64,000 nucleotides of DNA from Tribonema minus (Eukaryota > Sar > Xanthophyceae > Tribonematales > Tribonemataceae). The stretch lies in NCBI GenBank assembly GCA_017506865.1, contig JAFCMP010000040.1, forward strand, positions 124,001 through 188,000. Reading direction: 5' to 3'. The stretch's first letter is position 1. Every line of letters starts with the position of its first letter. Under the pieces are notes generated by a model. That model was not told where the DNA came from, did not search any database, and worked only from the letters and a program-made list of their open reading frames with translations. This document shows, piece by piece, positions 55,905 through 64,000 of the stretch. The position numbers and the translations under genes are program-made.

Positions 55905-58900
55905 ACGCCTGAGAAAGGTCTCCCTCTGCTCACTCTCACAGCGCCGCTTTGCATAGCTGCGTCCGGAACGGGCACTTGCTCAACAGACGCAACTCATGCT
56001 AGTGATGAGACCTCAAACCTGAATGGAGTGAGGCCAACAGTATCATATGGCAACAGTGGAGAGAGGTCCGCCCCTACTCACTCTCCCAGTGCCAACCTGC
56101 ATGGCCGTGCCTGGGAAAGGAACTTGCTCAAGAGACACAGCGCATGCGCTTTTAGAAACCTCAGATCTGAATAGAATGAGGCTGGAGCGCGACCACACAG
56201 CAGTGGTCAACGCTCAGACAAGATACTGCCCTCCCCACCCTCCTACCCCCCCCTACCGAGGGGGCAACTGGGGACAAGGCTACCAACTTCAAATTGGGTG
56301 GCACTGCCAGGAGCGACAGACACGTGTGTTTAAGCGCTCACACTCGCAACGCCGCACCCTACTTTACTGCCCGCAAACGTCATGTGCACCTATTTTTCAT
56401 CGCCGCCGCCGTTCTGCTTGGGGCGGCGATACCGCACGCGCTTGGGCCGTGGCGCCGCCATTGGCGCTGCGGCGGCAGGTGACGGCGGCGGCAGTGGCAG
56501 GACAGGCGCGGTAGGTGGCATTGGACCGGCGGCCCTCGCAGCAGCAGCGGCGGCCGCGGCGTCAGCGCCGCCCGTGTGCTGCAGTGGCGGCGGCGCTGCA
56601 CGGCCGGTCGCCGCCTTGCCCTTGGGCCTCTTGTTAGGCTTGAGGTGAACAAAAGGGCAGCTTCGGCCCCTGTTGCAAGTAGACCATGGAAACCAGTCGT
56701 CCCGGCAAACCTTGTTCGTCAGGCGGCCGTTTGGCGCCCGCATGCGGTCCTCGTCTCCCAATGTGGGAGGCGGGTCATGCAGTTCCCCGTGCACGAAAGG
56801 GCACCCGGTGCCAGACGTGCACCTGCCGTCACGGTGGGCGAAGCAAATTTTGTTTGTGATGCCACCGTTTGGCGCCCAGGTCTCGATGGCGCGCTGACCA
56901 TGTCAGGCACGCTGGCGCCGCCGCTGGTAGGGAGCATGGCACCAAGCTGCTGCGGCAGGCCCCGTCGCTCCTCCACTGCCGCCGACCTGCTGCGCATGGT
57001 AGCCTCCCAGTGCTGCTGTGGTGGCTGCTGCTGCTGCTGCTGTGGCTGGCGCAGCTTGCGCTCCTGCTGTGATGGCGGCACCACTTCCTGCTGCTGCTGC
57101 TGCGTCTGCGGCATCTGCGGCGGCGTTGGTCGCACGCTTCCCTTGCGCGCGCCGCTAACGCCGTCAGCGCGGACGTCAGGGTGCGCCGCAGCAGCGGCCG
57201 CTCCCACGTTGTTGTGATGAACATCAACACCATGCCACGTAGCGGGCGCCAGCATGGAACTTTGAGCCTGCTGCCGGGGCGCCTGCTGCTGCGAAGCAAT
57301 GCGTTGGGAGCCAGGCGGCGCCGCCGCTGTGTGCACAGCAGCATGCGACCCACGGCCATCTTGTTGCAGCGGCGCTGCTGCCGCTATGCCGGGCGCAGTG
57401 CTTCCGCCGTGGTGGTGCAGCGCGGCATTGGTGGCAGCAGGCGGCGCTGCAGCACCGGTACACCGCAGCTGCAACGAAGGCGGTGTGAGCTCATCGAGCT
57501 CGCTGTACAAGCTGCTGTACAGCTCGCGGAATTCAGTCTCTTGCGGTGACGGTACGTCACGATTTTTGCGCTTGGAGCGTGCCAGCGCCAACTCCGATGT
57601 AACCTCATCGAGGCGAACTCGAAGCTCCTGGACGCGCGCGCAGCGCCGCGCTTGGGCGTCGGCTGCTTCAGAAGCTGTGCCGCCGGCACCCGCACTGCTG
57701 CTGTCAGCAGCTACTCCAACGCCGGTGCTGCTGACATGAGCCGGCAAAGCTGCCAGTACACTCGCAGCGGCGGCGGCGGCCGTGGGAGCGCGCTCTTGCA
57801 CATTCCAGGCCTCCTGCCACTGCTGGTTGTGGTGGTGGTGGTACTGCTGCTGCGGCTGCTGCTGTTGGTGCTGCTGCTGGTGCCAGTGGTGGTGGTGCTG
57901 CTGCTGCTGCTGCTGCTGTGGCAAGAGCTGCGCCCTGCTGTAACCAGCGCGCGCACCGCTGCCGCTGTCAACGCGCCACTGCGGCTGCGGCGGCGGCGCC
58001 AGGTTGCGCACTGCTGCATGAGACTCCATGGCAGCCAGCGGGGATGGCCTGTGCCCTGCGCCCTCGATTGGAGCAGAGCCCAACTTGGCAGCACGTGGAG
58101 CGCTGGTGCGAGCGGAGGGAGGAGCGCTGCTGCCAGTGGGGGGCGGAGCGCTGCTGCCAGTTGTGCGCGGAGGGCTGCTGCCGCTGACGGCCACAGCCCT
58201 GCTCCCATTGATGAATCGAGCGCTGGAAGTGGTGGTTGCTGAAGCGCTGGTGCCCCTTGTTGATCTTGTTGACGGAGCGCTGTCGCTGCGTGTTGGCGGT
58301 GTCGCAATTGGCGCGCGTTCAACCGTGGCCTTCACAGTCCACGATTCTCCGTCCACAGTGCCCTTGTAGTCTTCCTTTAACGCCTGGTGGACAGCATACA
58401 TGGGCACATGCACATTGTCAAGCACGAAGTGACAGGGTTCGCACAATGACCATCTTGCGATGTCCACTTTGTTGCAGCCAGAAAGAAAAAAAGATAAGCT
58501 TACAGCACGACGACAGCTAGCCTTTTGCACTCGGTGATGTGCGTCAATCAGCTTGCGCAACTGTCAACATATGCTTATGGCACGCGGGGGCATGCGCAGC
58601 CGGTCTGCCTCACACCGTAAGCCTTACTACCGGTGGCGCTGAGCCAGCAACCGCATGCTGCCGTGCCACCGATGTCCCCAGCACCAACTTCAACATTGAC
58701 TTTATTAAAGTTCAACTTCAAAGAACCTGACCATGAGGCAGACGATGAGTCCAGCAATACATGTTGAAGTAAATCCTCAACATAGGGAGTTGAAGCGCAA
58801 CGCCGCGCGAACAAGCGGTGCTGTGCAATTGCGGCAACGTACCTTGAAGCTCAGGCTCTCTGTCAGCGCCGCTTCACGCTCAAGCAGCGCCCGAGGCGGC

Positions 58901-60400
58901 GACGCGGCACGCAGCTCCTGCGAGGGCGAAGGCGACAGCGGCACCTCCGCCGCCGCGTCTGGCGCACCGGGCGCTGGCGCCTCCATCTTGTTCTGCAGCA
59001 CCTGCGCGGCAGTGCAAGAAAGATGGGGGTTCAGAACTGGCTCTTGGTGCTATGTGCATTTGCCACTCTCTGATGTTGGTCAACAAACAGCATGCACAAC
59101 ACCAACGCGATGTAGAATGGCACATGGAACACATACTTGAGGCATAAACAGCCAGCCAAACTCAGCCTGAGAAGCTGGTTGCTGATGGCATCGACCCAGC
59201 AGATGGAACAGCAGGTAGAATCTTCACTTTCAACATCAATATCAAACTGACCATGAGGCGGAGACGAGCAACGCATGTAAAAAGATACGCGGGTTGGCAC
59301 CAGTAGGGAGACTGAGACTGCAAGCTACCGTAGACTGCAAGATAAGCTTTGTCAACGCAGCTACGTACCTTGAGGCTCAGGCTCTCCAAAGGCGCCGCTT
59401 CACACTCCACCAGCACCCGAGACGGCGACGCCGCGCGCAGCTCCCGTGATGGCGATGGCGGCCGCGCCACCTCCGCCGCAGCGCCTGGCGCGCTGGGCGT
59501 TGGCGGCAGCAGGGTGTCGCGTTGCGGGTGCGGCGCAGACGGCTGCCGTGGCCCAAGCACCCTGACTAGGAGGTTGGCGATTGACGTCGACGGGACAGCG
59601 CTCTGCAGCGGGGGCGGCGATGTCGTGTCCAACGGCGCGCATGGTGTGCTGACAGACGCGCGCGGGGTGCGCAGCGGCGATGACGTGTGCATCACTGGCG
59701 AATGCGCGTTGAAGGTCATCAGCGCCGCCTCCGTCTTGGTCTCCAGCACCTGCGGGGCAGTGCAATAAAGATGGGGGGTTTAGAAGCGGCTTGCGGTGAT
59801 GTGTGCATTTGCCACTCAGTGATGTTGGTCAACAAACAGCATGCTCAACACCAACACAACGTAGACTGGCACATGAAACATGCACTCATGGCATGTACAG
59901 CCAGCCCAACTCCTCTCGCAAAGCTACTGATGAAATCGGCCCAGCAAATGGGATAGCAAGGAGAAGCTTTTCACTTTAACATCAACCTCAGAACGACATG
60001 AGGCGGTGATGTTTAAGGGCGCATGTCAAAAGACACGCAGATCGACACCAGTAGGGAGTCCACAACCGCAAGCTGGACTGCAAGATGCGCTGTGCCAACA
60101 CAGCTACATACCTCAAGATCCCTGTAACCCGCTGACTTGGCTCGAAGCTCGACTTGAGCCCGCGCCCACGCCCGTGGCGGCGACGCAATGCGCTGCTCCT
60201 GCAGCGGCGAAGGCGGCAGCGGCAGGTCGCATTCCGCGTCTGACACGCTGACGGCTGCCAGCAGGGCCTTCGGCTGCGTTTCTGTCTTGCCCTTTTCCAT
60301 CACCTGCGTGGCAGTGCAAGAAAAAGAATCATTGTTTAGAAGCAGCCCATGGTGATACATATACATAGCAGCCTGTGCATCCAAGTGATGGCAGTCAACA
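55470..60400. repeat. Segmental duplication, right (longer) copy
   Basis: Counterpart of 46570-49190. It includes the CCCH exon and several upstream exon-intron modules that are merged or missing in the left copy. Confidence 0.8.
55905..56190. repeat. Tandem duplication of about 140 bp
   Basis: 55905-56035 and 56052-56190 share GAACGGGCACTTGCTCAA / GAAAGGAACTTGCTCAA and CCTGAATGGAGTGAGGC / TCTGAATAGAATGAGGC. Absent from the left-hand segmental copy. Confidence 0.7.
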
Positions 60401-63400
60401 GCATGCATCACTAACACTAGTTCTACAGTACAATGGCCAAGAGTTGGCGGCTGCATGCGCTTACTCTGAAGTTTGAATGACTCTGCCCATCATACCAGCT
60501 TCACATGTACCCTGCGATGATGCATGACATATGGCACACGGCGTGCAGCGCCAGAGGCTGCAAAGTAACATGCTCTGTTGCTGACGACACTGAAGCTGTT
60601 GCACTCTATGCTAGGCAGCCATGACATCAGACTTCCCTACAAGTGTATAGAGGTATGTCACAAGGCAGTTGCAACGATATCAAAAACGAATTAATTAATC
60701 TCAAAACGAATTAATTGAAGCAGGTCGAGCCGTACCACCTGGTCCGATGAGCGCTGCTACACATGCCAACGCAAAGGTCGCAATGGCTCACCTCCAAGTC
60801 GCTCTTGATTGTCACTGCACCAGCGCCCGCCGCTGGCGCTTTCTCACACTTCGACGCCACTTGAGCCACAGTCGCTATGCGCAGCGGCCGCGGCGGCGAT
60901 GCCACCAGCTGCATCGTCGCCACCAACATGTCGGGCATGCAGGAGCGCAGAGCGCGGCAGTCGTGGAACATGTCCTGCACCCCGCTGGGCTGATAAGGGC
61001 GCACCGGCAGGACTGGCTCCAGCGTCAGCTGCTGTGGCTTTGGCGCAAGCTGCTGCGTGCTGAACATCCGCCGGGCGCGCGGTGGCATAGACGACGGCAA
61101 CATAAGTGGCTGCATGCGGGGCGCACCGGAGCACGCCGCCATAGGCGCATTGCGCTGCAGCGGCAGAGTTGCAGTTGAAGTTGTGGTGCTCCGCGTCCCG
61201 GGTGACGTGCCGAAAGACAGCGCCGCCGCCGCAAAGCGCAGCAGCTCCTGCAGCAGCTGCGCATCGAAAACCACGCGCAGTGTGCCGAAGGACTCCGCCG
61301 CAGCACTGCTCAGCAGCATGCGCCTCCCGGGCGGCGTGTCGAAGGACAGTACCGCCGCCGCCGCATCGCGCACTGCCGCCTGCAGCAGCTGCGCAAGCGG
61401 CAGCCGTGAGTCTCCAGTTCCAGGCGGTGCGCGGAACGACAGCGCCGCCAGCAGCCCCACAGCGAGCACGCGAAGTACGGGCGAGTTGAGCACTGTGCGC
61501 ACCAGCGCAGGCAGGTTGATGCGGCCCACCTCCAGCACCCACTGGCTGCGCCGCGGGCTCTGTCGGTCGAGGCATGTCAGCTGCTGCGACGCTGGCAGCG
61601 GCGACAGCGGTAGCGCCGCCATCAGCGCCATGCGGATCGCGTCGCAGTGCGGCACCTCCATGTGCTGCGGCAAGAGCTGCTGCAGCATGATGGCCAGCAG
61701 CATCTTGACAGAAGGCAGGCGGCGCTGCAGCGACTTCGGCTCCTTCTCAATCAGCACCAGAGTGCCGTGTAGCGGCGCTGGCGGCAGTGGCTGCATCAGC
61801 TCTGAGTCCAGCACCGGCACCCGCCTGCCGACCGCACGCTGTGTCTCCATGACGTAGGAGTTCGAAGGTTGAGCGCTGGGGTAGGGCACGTGGTGCGGCG
61901 GCAATGGCGGCACTGCGCTGGGCGCTGCTGTTTCCAGAGTGCGCGGCAAGTCGACCATCACCAGCTGCTGACTGCGTGGCACCATCTTTGCCTCGACCTC
62001 AGGCGCCTGTTGCACAGGGGCACAGTGCAGGCAGGCAAGTTGTGGAAGTCAAGCGGTGACCTGTCTGCCTGGCTGTTTACGATGAGTCTAAACCACGCAT
62101 CAGTATTGCGTGCTGGGACAGAAGTGGTGAGTCATAACACAAGGTCACGCCTATCTGAACGAGAATGTGCCTCAATGCCCCTGGCACTTGTGCAGAAGAT
62201 GATGACATCTTGAGGCCTGCTGCATTGCATCGGCAAGCTTGTCAAAGTGTTTGGTGTCATGGTGTGCATGCTATATCGGTGCATTGCTCGGAAACGCCTG
62301 CGTCAAACTGCATGTAATTTGAACCTGAGCGCATAGTCATGCACATGCCTAAAACCTGACATCCACCGCAAATGACGGTGGTCATACTACAGCAGCGAAC
62401 ACAAACCAACCAACCAAGCACGTCAGCATCATGCATCATGAACAACAACGAATGTGGACTGTAGAAGGGTTACATAGCAGATGCTGGTGACAGCTGGCTG
62501 CTCCAGCGGCCATGCCCGCATGAGAACCAGCACATTCAGTACGCTGATACACACACACACCTTAGGAAGGAGGTCGCCAAGCATGGGGGTAGTCGTCATC
62601 TCTTGCGCCACCAAAGTGGTGTCCTGAGCCTTGGGCAGCAGTGCACTTGGCGGTGGCGGCGCTGTGTGCGGCAGTGGCATCTCTATCGTAGCCGGCAGCG
62701 GCGCGCGTGGCCGTGTGTTGTGCATCTTCTCCATCAGCCAAACGTTAAAGGACTGCCACTGCCACGTAGCGCTTGACTCCAGCGATGGCGGACTGCGCAG
62801 CGGCAGCGGAGTGTCATGCTGCGGCCACTGCTTTGCCATGTTGAAGCCTGTGGTGGTCACAGCACCCAGCTGCATCACCATCGTGCTCGTGCTTGAGTCC
62901 TCAATGACCTGTTGACGGAGAAAGCAGAGGTGACAAGGGAGTAGGGTGATGGCCGCGCTCGTTGCATGCTGCTGGTCAACAAAGAGTAACATGTTGCTGG
63001 AATCGGCGAGCTTGAACTTCGCACCGTTCTTGAATTAGTGCACTTTCAGCGAGACACCCTGCGCACAGCTTCTGCATGAGCTCTTGATTCAAGCACACTG
63101 TATTGTGACATTGCGCAGCAAACCTTCATCAATGTGTTGAATTTCATCAATGTGTTGACGTTTAAGTTGAGCACAATGCCTCCCAATCGGTGACCGCGCA
63201 ATGCAAAGCCGTGTGCCCTATTGGCGCATGCTCGTGGTGCAGCAGAAGGCACACGTTAAATTTACATATTCTTGAACGCATGAGAGAGAAGACCACTGCT
63301 CAGAGGATGTCAGCACACACGGCACAGCAGCACATGGCGGCATCAGATGGCCATTCCCACATTGCACGCAGTGCATGAGTGTACAAGGTGACACACCTCA

Positions 63401-63726
63401 ACAGGGTCGCCAGGCATGGAGTCCACAGTCGTCTCCTCCTCCTCCTCCTCCTCCACGTGCACGTCTTCAATCACCACTGGTAGCCCCTTGAGCAGCAGCG
63501 GCGCGTCGGTCTTCCGCGCCGCACGCTGCGGGCTCCGTCGCTGGCCCATCTCAGTGCGCAGCAGCCGCGGCACCGTCGTGGCCATGCGGAGCGCGCGGAA
63601 GGGCTGCACCGGTACGTCGCTCGGCAGCGGCAGCGGCAGCGGGCACGGCCCCGTGTGCTGCATCTTGAGCGGTGAGATGCAGGACAGCGGCGTGGTGCGC
63701 GGCAGCTGCGGCGTGCTCTGGACGGC
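56390..63726 (-). CDS. Long modular Pro/Ser/Ala/Gln-rich CCCH zinc-finger protein (5' end beyond window)
   Basis: Exons at 63726-63397, 62908-62561, 62006-60792, 60303-60112, 59749-59369, 59001-58843 and 58521-56390. The first six are all phase 0 at both ends (330, 348, 1215, 192, 381 and 159 bases). They encode low-complexity Pro/Ser/Leu/Ala-rich modules with recurring (P/S)PS(P/R)(Q/R)ELRAASP and ES(L)SLK endings. The last exon has the block WSLCEPCHFVLDNVHVPMYA, then VERAPIATPP, a Gln/Ser/Ala-rich middle, two CCCH fingers (C-FAHRDGR-C-TSGTG-C-PFV-H and C-RDDWFPWST-C-NRGRS-C-PFV-H) and a basic PRPKRVRYRRPKQ tail. The fingers lie in a different frame from the middle, because about 20 bases present in the 47-kb copy are missing near 56890. 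The gene may be broken there. No start seen; RNA-related nuclear role inferred from the fingers. Confidence 0.6.
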
Positions 63727-64000
63727 CTGTTGCGCAGAGCAAGAGGAGGGGGTCAGGGGGGTTAGCGCTGAGTGTACGTTTGCTGCGCTTTGTCAGTCAA
63801 CAGCAAGTGTCCCATGAATGCTGCTGGAATCAGGCAGCTCGCAGCGAACGCATGACCTACGTCAATGTGCACAGCTCAAAGACATTAATATTTCTCCACA
63901 CGTTTTTTAGACATCATGCATACTGCGTGGGTCTTGGTCATGGAAGGTATTGCAAATTGTACTACAGTAAGATGTGGACAAAATGCTACCTGACCATCTC
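63727..64000. other. Intron of the modular CCCH gene at the right edge
   Basis: Sequence before the 63726 acceptor carries the GTCAACAGCA word (about 63795) also found upstream of other exons of this gene. No other feature seen. Confidence 0.4.

Noticed and set aside
60844-61575. Alternative minus-strand frame with Ala/His-rich protein
   Set aside because: Overlaps the 1215-base exon whose splice phases match its neighbours; the alternative frame has no such support.
1-64000. CRISPR arrays, rRNA, LTR elements, viral genes
   Set aside because: No regularly spaced repeats, no rRNA-like text, no paired long terminal repeats and no capsid, integrase or envelope motifs were seen.

Overview
This is nuclear DNA from a eukaryotic alga. 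Protein-coding exons are G+C-rich, CAG/GCN-biased islands separated by spliceosomal introns of about 0.3-1.4 kb with GT-AG borders, and neighbouring genes alternate strands. Two genes point to photosynthesis: a CCB-type factor for cytochrome b6 haem attachment and a predicted thylakoid-lumen FKBP. Both begin with a secretory-type signal peptide followed by Phe and then a basic, transit-like stretch. That is the bipartite leader of complex red-lineage plastids, so I favour a stramenopile or haptophyte alga. The species is not identified and a green alga is not excluded.

Layout. 0.8-5.8 kb: CCB-like gene (-) and folylpolyglutamate/dihydrofolate synthase (+), divergent from an 87-bp gap. 6.4-16.2 kb (-): a TPR protein with a PLOD-type glycosyltransferase domain, an asparagine-synthetase-like protein with a degraded ATP loop, and a queuosine-salvage (Qng1/DUF2419)-like protein. 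16.4-18.3 kb (+): ABCI/CAF16-type soluble ABC ATPase. 19.9-28.7 kb: Bax inhibitor-1 (-) diverging from a large WD-repeat-like gene (+). 29.1-38.8 kb: a DEDD 3'-5' exonuclease domain spliced in phase to an alpha-kinase domain, behind two perfect heat-shock elements, with decayed exonuclease copies, a LINE 3' end and an ankyrin-type gene fragment folded into a long palindrome. 39.1-45.7 kb: PITH-domain protein (-), ARL2-binding BART protein (-), FKBP (+). 46.6-64 kb: a repeat-rich region. A long Pro/Ser/Ala/Gln-rich CCCH zinc-finger gene (-) runs off the right edge, a shortened second copy of its 3' part lies at 47-49 kb, and a diverged 1.2-kb tandem duplication lies between them.

For most genes I checked exon joins by hand for splice signals and reading phase; CCB, FPGS, the glycosyltransferase, AsnS-like, ABC, BI-1, PITH, FKBP and the 3' half of the WD gene all close in frame. 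No tRNA, rRNA, CRISPR or viral element was recognised. Functions are assigned from remembered family motifs, without database searches.
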